This document shows positions 1 to 5,982 of a DNA stretch of 6,128 nt, in pieces; position 1 is the first letter of the stretch; each line of letters starts with the position of its first letter. The DNA is from an uncultured bacterium (lineage in GTDB: Bacteria; Desulfobacterota; WTBG01): NCBI GenBank assembly GCA_938024025.1, contig CALJBY010000277.1, forward strand, positions 1 through 6,128. The letters are read 5' to 3'. The notes under the pieces are model-generated. The model was not told where the DNA came from. It searched no databases and was given only the letters and a program-made list of their open reading frames with translations. The position numbers were made by a program, and so were the translations under genes.

Positions 1-676
1 TATTCCACAGCTGGTCCGCACCTCTACGGGGTTGAGCTATGACGCGGAAAAGTACTTCTACGGCTTTGTTGTTGATACCACGGTATGTATCGGCTGCGGG
101 AGGTGTGTGAAGGCATGCAAGGAAGAAAATAAGGTTCCCGACGGGTTTTACCGAACATGGGTAGAACGGTACTGTGTTGGTGAACATGAAGAGGTGTTTG
201 TCGATTCACCGAAGGGTGCGCTGGAGGGTTTTCAAGAAAAAGAACTTGACACCACGGTTGTGAAATCATTTTTTGTCCCGAAATTATGTAACCAGTGCTC
301 TCATCCCAATTGTGTCCAGGTATGCCCGGTGGGTGCAACCTATCAGACCAAAGACGGTGTAGTACTCATTGATGATAAGTACTGTGTGGGATGCAGTTAC
401 TGTGTGCAGGCATGTCCCTACGGTGTCCGCTATATCGACCACCATGGTAAGGGAATTGCAGACAAATGCACCTGGTGCTATCACCGGCTGGTGCGGGGAC
501 TCTCTCCTGCCTGTGTGCTGGCATGCCCGGTGGGAGCACGTAAGATTGGTAACCTTAAGGATCCCGAAAGTGAGGTGAGTACCATACTGAGGGAAAAGCG
601 TGTTGCCATCCTCAAACCCGAGATTGGCAATAAGCCGAGGGCATACTACCTGGGAATGGACAAGGAGGTACGATAG
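1..676 (+). CDS. Four-cluster [4Fe-4S] ferredoxin-type electron-transfer subunit (HybA/DsrO/TtrB-like), 5' truncated
   Basis: This is the electron-wiring subunit of a membrane respiratory complex. The frame is open from base 2 to the left edge, so the gene starts outside the window; the TTG at 32 is only an internal codon. 224 residues are visible. Counting from that TTG as residue 1, the cysteines fall into four cluster sets: C19/C22/C25/C29, C86/C89/C94/C98, C118/C121/C124/C128, and C146/C149/C161/C165 (CxxC then CxxxC). This interleaved pattern is that of DMSO-reductase B-type subunits with four [4Fe-4S] clusters. The missing N-terminus would be expected to carry a Tat signal, as in HybA and DsrO, but this cannot be seen. 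The stop codon abuts the ATG of the NrfD-like gene, so the two are surely co-transcribed and probably form a complex. The catalytic partner, and so the substrate, is not in the window. Family is confident; the exact complex is unknown. Confidence -1.
   Translation, partial: IPQLVRTSTGLSYDAEKYFYGFVVDTTVCIGCGRCVKACKEENKVPDGFYRTWVERYCVGEHEEVFVDSPKGALEGFQEKELDTTVVKSFFVPKLCNQCSHPNCVQVCPVGATYQTKDGVVLIDDKYCVGCSYCVQACPYGVRYIDHHGKGIADKCTWCYHRLVRGLSPACVLACPVGARKIGNLKDPESEVSTILREKRVAILKPEIGNKPRAYYLGMDKEVR
662..668 (+). promoter_or_regulatory. Strong ribosome binding site for the NrfD-like gene
   Basis: AAGGAGG is a full-length Shine-Dalgarno match 8 bases before the ATG at 677. It lies inside the last codons of the iron-sulfur gene. 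It fixes the start of the membrane subunit and indicates that this subunit is translated efficiently from the same mRNA. Confidence -1.
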
Positions 677-1852
677 ATGCACGATCTGATGGCACAGGGA
701 TTTGTCTTTCCCAATGAATTGCACGTGGCCTGGTCTATAATGATTGCCCTCTATCCTTATATTACCGGTTTAGTTGCCGGTGCCTTTATTGTTTCTTCCC
801 TCTATCACGTCTTTGGTGATAAGGATCTCAAGCCAGTGGGCAATATGGCCCTGGTGGCTGCACTCTGTTTTATCTTTTATTGCATGACACCGCTGCTCTT
901 TCACCTGGGTCAACCCTTTCGCTGTTTCAACATTATGTTTACCCCGAACCTGCAGTCAGCCATGTCTATTTTTGGCTACATCTGCTTCTTTTATATGGGT
1001 GTTCTGCTGGTGGAGATATGGCTGGTGTTTAGAAAGGATATCATTGAACGTTCGCGGGAAGGTTTTATTCTTAAACGGTGGTTCTACGCACTGTTGGCCC
1101 TTGGGATAACCGAGTTTTCGGATGAGTCCCTTGCCCTTGATAAGAAAATTATCGGCTTCCTTGCTGCCATTGGTATTCCCTCTGCCTGCGTTCTTCACGG
1201 TTATGTGGGGTTTATCTTCGGTGCCATCAAGTCGAACCCCTGGTGGTCTACACCACTTATGCCCCTTATCTTTCTCTTATCGGCGATAGTCTCAGGAATC
1301 GCCATGTTGATACTCATGTACCTGTTTGTGATGAAGGTTAAGAAGCAGGCTATTAATGTCCCCTGTATTCACGCCCTCTGTAAATACTTCTGGGGGTTTC
1401 TGATCCTCGCCGTTACCCTTGAAGAATTGCAAGTGCTCACCATGGGGTATATGGCCGAAGAGTCGTGGGGAATTATTTCAGTATTACTATCGGAAAAACT
1501 TCGGTTTAGCTATAATTGGTTGCAGGTTTACATCGGCGCATTCATTCCTTTGATTCTTTTAGGTATTGTTGCTTTGCGACCGCTCAAGGATTCTACTAAA
1601 ATAACTTTTGCCACCCTTTCTTCTTTCCTCATTTTGGTCCAGGTTTTTGCCATGCGCTGGAATGTAGTAATCGGTGGACAGCTCTTTTCCAAGAGCCTGA
1701 GAGGATTTACGAACTATGATCTCCCCTTTTTCGGAAAAGAGGGGATGCTGGTATCGCTTATACTCTTTTCACTTCCCTTTATTACCTTTTATGTGTGCAC
1801 TTTAATTCTACCGGTCTTTAAAGATCAGGGAAAAGCTGAGCCCAGTGGCTAA
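677..1852 (+). CDS. NrfD/HybB-family integral membrane quinone-interacting subunit
   Basis: This 391-residue polytopic protein is the membrane partner of the preceding iron-sulfur protein. About nine hydrophobic segments can be read: roughly residues 18-43, 57-77, 93-118, 157-185, 193-219, 234-258, 281-300, 308-329 and 356-380, with a weaker one near 134-146. Family landmarks are LGQP at 77-80 (the LGRP position of NrfD proteins), a histidine-containing helix ending in GFIFGAIK, the PWW-TPLMP-F-SA-SG-A stretch at 188-210, and RWNVVIGGQ at 327-335, typical of HybB/DsrP/ActC-like members. NrfD proteins carry no haem and exchange electrons with quinone via the partner's Fe-S clusters. E249/E250 inside the segment at 234-258 and H174 are polar residues in the membrane that could take part in proton transfer; that is inference. 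The start at 677 has a perfect ribosome site. Family assignment is firm; the direction of electron flow is not determined. Confidence -1.
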   Translation: MHDLMAQGFVFPNELHVAWSIMIALYPYITGLVAGAFIVSSLYHVFGDKDLKPVGNMALVAALCFIFYCMTPLLFHLGQPFRCFNIMFTPNLQSAMSIFGYICFFYMGVLLVEIWLVFRKDIIERSREGFILKRWFYALLALGITEFSDESLALDKKIIGFLAAIGIPSACVLHGYVGFIFGAIKSNPWWSTPLMPLIFLLSAIVSGIAMLILMYLFVMKVKKQAINVPCIHALCKYFWGFLILAVTLEELQVLTMGYMAEESWGIISVLLSEKLRFSYNWLQVYIGAFIPLILLGIVALRPLKDSTKITFATLSSFLILVQVFAMRWNVVIGGQLFSKSLRGFTNYDLPFFGKEGMLVSLILFSLPFITFYVCTLILPVFKDQGKAEPSG

Positions 1853-1895
1853 AGGTACTACTCGTTAAAACAGATCAGTTTCAGTAAAGAAAAGC

Positions 1896-1928
1896 AAAAA
1901 AAGCGGGTTTATAAACCCGCTTTTTTTT
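1896..1928 (+). terminator. Rho-independent terminator, symmetric (probably works in both directions)
   Basis: A perfect palindrome has the core GCGGGTTTATAAACCCGC (1903-1920), flanked by a run of seven A on the left and eight T on the right. The RNA hairpin has a GCGGG/CCCGC stem base extended by U-A pairs, followed directly by the U-tract, which is textbook intrinsic termination. It begins 44 bases after the NrfD-like stop and closes the respiratory operon. Because the A-tract mirrors the T-tract, it could also stop minus-strand transcription entering from the right. Confidence -1.
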
Positions 1929-1969
1929 GTGACCACTCCACCCCTTAGTCAGCGAATAACCTTGCCTTT

Positions 1970-1998
1970 TTGGACCAGTTGTAATAGTTTATAGACTA
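1970..1998 (+). promoter_or_regulatory. Weak candidate promoter with overlapping imperfect palindrome
   Basis: TTGGAC (1970-1975) and TAGACT (1992-1997) are 16 bases apart and match the sigma-70 -35 and -10 boxes only 3/6 and 4/6. The -10 candidate lies in TAGTTTATAGACTA (1985-1998), a 14-base palindrome with one mismatched pair that could be an operator. A promoter is expected between the terminator at 1928 and the gene at 2190, but this specific site is a guess. It would leave a leader of about 185 bases. Confidence -1.
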
Positions 1999-2030
1999 TG
2001 TTAACGGTTTACACAGATGTGCGATGAAGC

Positions 2031-2061
2031 AAGAAGTCAGGAGACAGGAGAAAGAAGTCAG
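2031..2061. repeat. Purine-rich stretch with 10-base direct repeat AAGAAGTCAG
   Basis: AAGAAGTCAG occurs at 2031-2040 and again at 2052-2061, a 21-base period, separated by GAGACAGGAGA, which is itself a degenerate form of the same theme. The stretch is almost entirely purine apart from the TC and AC steps. It resembles degenerate intergenic repeats that are often dispersed in bacterial genomes, but whether this one occurs elsewhere cannot be judged from one window. Confidence -1.
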
Positions 2062-2082
2062 AAGGTATTAGCTTCTCAGCTA

Positions 2083-2100
2083 GCAAGCCTGCAAGCTTGC
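2083..2100. repeat. Small inverted repeat GCAAGC/GCTTGC
   Basis: GCAAGC (2083-2088) and GCTTGC (2095-2100) can form a 6-pair stem with a 6-base loop. The right half is also the perfect 10-base palindrome GCAAGCTTGC (2091-2100). No T-run follows, so it is unlikely to be an intrinsic terminator. It sits about 90 bases before the next start codon, just after the purine-rich repeat, and may be part of the same dispersed element. Confidence -1.
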
Positions 2101-2189
2101 CCGCTCACATCACTCCCGTACTCCTTGAGCTGTGCATATCACACATCGTAAATCCTGTATCAGTTGTAACGTATCATACGCGGAAGAAA

Positions 2190-4841
2190 ATGGAAGTTAT
2201 TACAACTCATGTCAATGCAGACTTTGATGCCTTTGCTTCAATGGTAGCGGCAAAGAAACTGTACCCCAATGCCGTGTTAGCATTTGCCGGCAGTCAGGAA
2301 AAAAGCCTGAGGGATTTTTTCTTAAGCTCTGCACTCTATGCCTTCAAGTGTGAGAAGCTCAGAGACATTGATTTGAAAAAGGTAACCCGGGTTATCCTGG
2401 TTGACATCCGCCAGAAAAATCGTATTGGAAAGTTTGCAAGCATTGTTGATAAGCCAGGCGTTGATCTTCACATTTACGATCACCATCCTCCCGCAAAGGA
2501 TGATCTCCACGGGTCACTGGAAGTAGTAAGGGAAGTTGGGGCGACGGTAACTATCCTCTGCCAGGTGTTAAAAAAGAAAAAGATAGCACTTTTACCGGAT
2601 GAAGCAACAATCATGATGCTGGGGATTTATGAGGATACCGGTAGCCTGACATTCCCCTCCACCCGGAAGGATGATTACCGTGCTGCAGCCTACCTCTTAT
2701 CGAAAGGCGCAGATCTTAATCTTATATCTGATATTCTCATTAAGGAGTTTACTGCGGAACAGATTAGCCTGTTAAATGAAATGGTTGAATCAGCTGCTAC
2801 CGTAACAATCAATGGTGTGGATGTGGTGGTGGCAAAGGTGTCCAGTGCAACCTACGTGAGTGATTTTGCAGTGCTTGTCCATAAGTTGCGGGAGATGGAG
2901 CACATTGATGTTTTGTTTGTGCTGGCCCGTATGGAGGATCGTGTGTATCTGGTGGGGAGAAGCAGAAGGCGTGAAATTGATGTGGGGGAAATAGCAAAAG
3001 AGTTTGGAGGAGGTGGGCACAGCAGCGCTGCTTCAGCAGCCATTAGGGATTTAACACTCTTTCAAGTTGAGGAACGCCTGAAAAGTATCCTCCAGCGTAC
3101 CATAGACCCTCCCCGCATAGCACGGGATTTCATGTCGTTCCCGGTAAAAACAGTTGATGCCGCTGAGACCTTAAATGAGGCAGGAAACATATTGACCCGA
3201 TATAATATTAATGTGCTTCCTGTTCTTAAGCGGGGACGTCTGCTTGGTCTGATATCCCGCCAGGTTATTGAAAAGGCTTCTCACCACGGGCTCAAAGAGC
3301 TTCCGGTAGAAGAATATATGATCAGAGATTTTTCAGAGGTGCATCCGGAAACTCCATGGCCAACTATTCAGGAAATTATTATCGAAAGCAACCAGCGATT
3401 CCTTCCCGTTACTGAAAAAAGAAAGTTGATTGGCGGCATTACCCGAACGGATCTCTTAAGGGTCCTCCATACCGACTTGTCAGAGGAACCCCACTACCTC
3501 TTTGAACAGGGAGCTTCTTCTTCGCTCAGGCAGAAGAAGATTATGCTGCGGCAGATGGAAGAGCAGTTGCCGAAGAAGCTCCTGCATATGCTGAGAGACC
3601 TGGGAAGCATAGCGGAAAGGATGGGAGTGAATGCTTATATCGTTGGAGGGTTTGCACGGGATATTTTTCTCCGCCGTAATAACTTTGATATTGATGTTGT
3701 GATAGAGGGTGATGGCATTGCATTTGCCCGGAAGGTTATTGCAAAAGACAAGAAGGCACGGGTGAAGGTTCACAAAACGTTTGGGACTGCAGTCATTATC
3801 TTTCCTGATGGGTTTAAAGTGGATGTGGCCAGTGCTCGGCTGGAATACTATGCGCATCCTGCTGCACTACCCCAGGTTGAAATGAGTTCCATCAAACTTG
3901 ACCTGTACCGCCGGGACTTTACCATCAATACGCTTGCCATTCGCTTGAACCCTCCCTTTTTCGGTGAATTGATTGATTTTTTTGGAGCCAGAAAGGATAT
4001 TAAGCAAAAGACTATCAGGGTGATCCATAATTTGAGTTTCGTGGAGGACCCTACCAGAATTCTCAGGGCGATCCGCTTTGAGCAACGATTCGGATTTCAC
4101 ATTGGCAAACTCACACAGAGCCTCATAGAAAATGCAGTGAAGTTCAATTTTTTGGAACGCCTTGATGGACGGAGATTGCTATCGGAACTGATACTCATCT
4201 TACAAGAGGATGAAGTAATCCTCAGCCTGGTGAGGATGCGCGAACTTAATATTGTGCAATTCATTCATCCTAAATTCACCTTTGATGATTCCAAAAGGGC
4301 TTTATGTGAAACGATACGTGACGTCATTAGCTGGTATGAACTCTCCTTTTTAGAAGATACCTATGAACGATGGAAAATATACTTTCTGGCCCTGCTGGAG
4401 GGATTGAACAAAAGTGAGATGGTAAACTTGTGTAAGCGTCTATCAATGCCGGGAAAAGAACAAAAAGAAATGCTGCATAACCGCGAGCAGACAAAAAACG
4501 TCCTTTCGAAGATGGTCAAGCAGAAAAGTTTGAAAAATAGCGAGCTCTACCATTTGTTCAATTCCCTCTCGACGGAATGTCTTATTTATTTGATGGCCAA
4601 AGTTACTAAACGAGAGGCTAAAAAGGCACTTTCAACCTTTCTGACCCAGCTCCGACATGCCACCGTAGAAACAACAGGTGAAGATTTAAAAAAGCTGGGT
4701 TTTCCACCGGGTAAAATTTATAAGAAAATATTGGATACGCTCCTTGATGCTAAACTGGATGGGAAGGTACAGAACAGGCAGGAAGAAATTGCTTATGTGA
4801 AAGAGAACTTTCTTGCCGCAGACCATTTTCATCGTGATTGA
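2190..4841 (+). CDS. DHH phosphoesterase-CBS-CBS-tRNA nucleotidyltransferase (CCA-adding/poly(A) polymerase family) fusion
   Basis: This 883-residue protein begins at ATG 2190. The frame continues 31 codons upstream to a TTG, but that extension shows no family similarity, and the family N-terminus MEVITTHVNADFDA starts at this ATG; the ribosome site is poor (GGAAG, 3 bases away). Domains: DHH phosphoesterase about 1-160 (H7, D11, D13; D72; DHH at 97-99; D149 in EDTGS); DHHA1 about 200-300 with GGGGH at 273-277; two CBS domains about 314-432; class II nucleotidyltransferase head about 475-605 (GG at 486-487, catalytic DID at 500-502, RRD at 574-576); EDPTR at 619-623 (base-selecting EDxxR-type motif) leading into LRAIRF; RNA-binding neck/body about 635-700; and an unassigned helical tail to 883. 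Length and order match the long nucleotidyltransferases known from Aquifex and Geobacter relatives. Whether it adds CC, A, CCA or poly(A) tails cannot be read from the sequence. CBS pairs often bind adenine nucleotides, so regulation by energy state is plausible but inferred. Confidence -1.
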   Translation: MEVITTHVNADFDAFASMVAAKKLYPNAVLAFAGSQEKSLRDFFLSSALYAFKCEKLRDIDLKKVTRVILVDIRQKNRIGKFASIVDKPGVDLHIYDHHPPAKDDLHGSLEVVREVGATVTILCQVLKKKKIALLPDEATIMMLGIYEDTGSLTFPSTRKDDYRAAAYLLSKGADLNLISDILIKEFTAEQISLLNEMVESAATVTINGVDVVVAKVSSATYVSDFAVLVHKLREMEHIDVLFVLARMEDRVYLVGRSRRREIDVGEIAKEFGGGGHSSAASAAIRDLTLFQVEERLKSILQRTIDPPRIARDFMSFPVKTVDAAETLNEAGNILTRYNINVLPVLKRGRLLGLISRQVIEKASHHGLKELPVEEYMIRDFSEVHPETPWPTIQEIIIESNQRFLPVTEKRKLIGGITRTDLLRVLHTDLSEEPHYLFEQGASSSLRQKKIMLRQMEEQLPKKLLHMLRDLGSIAERMGVNAYIVGGFARDIFLRRNNFDIDVVIEGDGIAFARKVIAKDKKARVKVHKTFGTAVIIFPDGFKVDVASARLEYYAHPAALPQVEMSSIKLDLYRRDFTINTLAIRLNPPFFGELIDFFGARKDIKQKTIRVIHNLSFVEDPTRILRAIRFEQRFGFHIGKLTQSLIENAVKFNFLERLDGRRLLSELILILQEDEVILSLVRMRELNIVQFIHPKFTFDDSKRALCETIRDVISWYELSFLEDTYERWKIYFLALLEGLNKSEMVNLCKRLSMPGKEQKEMLHNREQTKNVLSKMVKQKSLKNSELYHLFNSLSTECLIYLMAKVTKREAKKALSTFLTQLRHATVETTGEDLKKLGFPPGKIYKKILDTLLDAKLDGKVQNRQEEIAYVKENFLAADHFHRD

Positions 4842-4923
4842 CAGGGGTAAACTTATCTGGTAGATACAATAAGCACTGGCAGTTGTGTGGTAGTGAGTGC
4901 TGGTCGAGGGTAAGCTTTGTATT

Positions 4924-4927
4924 GGAG
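4924..4927 (+). promoter_or_regulatory. Ribosome binding site that decides the trpS start
   Basis: GGAG at 4924-4927 lies 9 bases before GTG 4937. This spacing supports GTG 4937 as the start. The far-upstream TTG at 4838, which overlaps the previous stop, would add 33 residues unlike any TrpRS N-terminus. Confidence -1.
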
Positions 4928-4936
4928 ACGAAGACT

Positions 4937-5923
4937 GTGGTAAAAAAACGCGTGTTGAGTGGGATGCGTCCCACGGGTAGATTGCACCTGGGACATTTAC
5001 ATGGGACGTTAAGCAACTGGGTGAAACTGCAGCATGACTATGACTGTTTTTTCTTTGTGGCGGACTGGCATGCCCTCACCAGCGAATATGAAAATACAGG
5101 AGTGATTAAGGATAGCATTCAGGATATGGTTATAGACTGGCTTAGCGCAGGCATTAATCCCGAGAAGAGCACCCTCTTTGTTCAAAGCAACATTCTCGAA
5201 CATGCAGAACTGCACCTTGTGCTTTCCATGATCGTGCCCCTTCCCTGGCTTGAAAGAAATCCGACCTACAAAGAACAACAGGAAGAGATGACAGCTAAAG
5301 ATCTCACCACCTATGGGTTTCTCGGTTACCCCGTTCTTCAAGCGGCAGATATCATTATGTACAAGGCCAGTAAGGTGCCGGTTGGTAAGGACCAGGTGCC
5401 CCACCTTGAACTTACCCGGGAAATCGTCCGCCGGTTCAACCATCTGTACAGCAATGTTTTTCCCGAGCCTGAACAGATTTTAACCGAGATGTCAAAAGTT
5501 CTGGGGATTGATAGACGGAAAATGAGCAAATCCTACAATACTGCGATTTATCTCTCTGAGTCTCCTGAAGGTATTAAGGATAAGGTCTCCCAAATGATTA
5601 CCGATCCTCAGAGAAAAAGGAGAAAAGATCCAGGAGATCCCGACGTTTGTAATGTTTTTACTTTTCATACGCTCTACAGCTCCAAAGATCAAATCAGTAT
5701 GGTCAATGAAGCATGTAAAAAGGCAGGTATTGGATGTGTGGAGTGTAAAGAGCTCATGACAGATAATCTCACGACCTTTTTGCTTCCCTATAGAGAGAAG
5801 CGAGAGTACTATCTTGCGCATGGTGAAAAGGTCACGGAAATACTTAACAGGGGCACTGAGAACGCACGCACGATTGCCCGAGAGACTATGGATGAAGTAA
5901 GGAAGGCCATTCATATCAGGTAA
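4937..5923 (+). CDS. trpS: Tryptophanyl-tRNA synthetase, with probable [4Fe-4S] cluster motif
   Basis: This class Ic aminoacyl-tRNA synthetase charges tRNA-Trp with tryptophan using ATP in the cytoplasm. From GTG 4937 it is 328 residues, the usual bacterial length. The N-terminus MVKKRVLSGMRPTGRLHLGH carries the HIGH-type signature as HLGH (17-20). The tryptophan pocket region GFLGYPVLQAADIIMY is at 127-142, VPVGKDQ at 147-153, and KMSKS at 195-199. The C-terminal domain has C238, C260, C267 and C270, spaced C-x21-C-x6-C-x2-C. T. maritima TrpRS binds a [4Fe-4S] cluster through a C-x22-C-x6-C-x2-C set in the same DPGxPxVC context, so a cluster is likely here. A 95-base gap separates it from the fusion gene, with no terminator. 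Identity is certain; the cluster is inferred from motif. Confidence -1.
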   Translation: MVKKRVLSGMRPTGRLHLGHLHGTLSNWVKLQHDYDCFFFVADWHALTSEYENTGVIKDSIQDMVIDWLSAGINPEKSTLFVQSNILEHAELHLVLSMIVPLPWLERNPTYKEQQEEMTAKDLTTYGFLGYPVLQAADIIMYKASKVPVGKDQVPHLELTREIVRRFNHLYSNVFPEPEQILTEMSKVLGIDRRKMSKSYNTAIYLSESPEGIKDKVSQMITDPQRKRRKDPGDPDVCNVFTFHTLYSSKDQISMVNEACKKAGIGCVECKELMTDNLTTFLLPYREKREYYLAHGEKVTEILNRGTENARTIARETMDEVRKAIHIR

Positions 5924-5971
5924 CGCGCAGGGAATGTTTTTTCAGCTGTTCTGATTGTCATGGTGTTCCGT

Positions 5972-5977
5972 AAGGGT
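5972..5977 (+). promoter_or_regulatory. Ribosome binding site for scpA
   Basis: AAGGGT at 5972-5977 is a reasonable Shine-Dalgarno variant 5 bases before ATG 5983, consistent with translation of scpA from a message shared with trpS. There is no terminator in the 59-base gap between the two genes. Confidence -1.
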
Positions 5978-5982
5978 GTGTA

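Larger units (their letters stand above)
1853..2189. other. 337-base intergenic region between the respiratory operon and the translation cluster
   Basis: No credible gene is present on either strand. Reading left to right, it holds about 43 bases of 3' untranslated sequence, a strong hairpin terminator (1896-1928), a weak promoter/operator-like site (about 1970-1998), a purine-rich stretch with a direct repeat (2031-2061), a small GC-containing hairpin (2083-2100), and about 90 bases of unremarkable leader before the ATG at 2190. I see no tRNA, riboswitch consensus or transposon end. Confidence -1.

Noticed and set aside
284..724. Minus-strand open frame of 146 codons opposite the iron-sulfur gene
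   Set aside because: It lies opposite a clearly conserved gene, has no recognisable domain and no ribosome site, so it is a coding shadow.
2131..2143. TGTG-CATAT-CACA, a CRP/FNR-like half-site pair
   Set aside because: The spacing of 5 and the missing flanking bases do not match the CRP or FNR consensus well, and such short pairs occur by chance.
2097..2189. Upstream extension of the fusion gene to TTG 2097
   Set aside because: The 31 extra residues show no family similarity, the TTG overlaps the hairpin repeat, and the conserved DHH N-terminus begins at ATG 2190.
3480..3857. Minus-strand open frame of 125 codons inside the fusion gene
   Set aside because: It is antisense to the CBS-transferase linker and head, which are conserved on the plus strand; composition looks like a shadow.
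4838..4936. Upstream extension of trpS to TTG 4838, overlapping the previous stop
   Set aside because: The 33 added residues do not resemble any TrpRS N-terminus, and the GGAG at 4924-4927 points to GTG 4937.
5009..5914. Two minus-strand open frames of 140-144 codons opposite trpS
   Set aside because: Both are antisense to certain trpS coding sequence and have no family features.
5924..5982. Possible terminator in the trpS-scpA gap, because of a T-run near 5937-5942
   Set aside because: No GC-rich inverted repeat precedes the T-run, so intrinsic termination is not supported.
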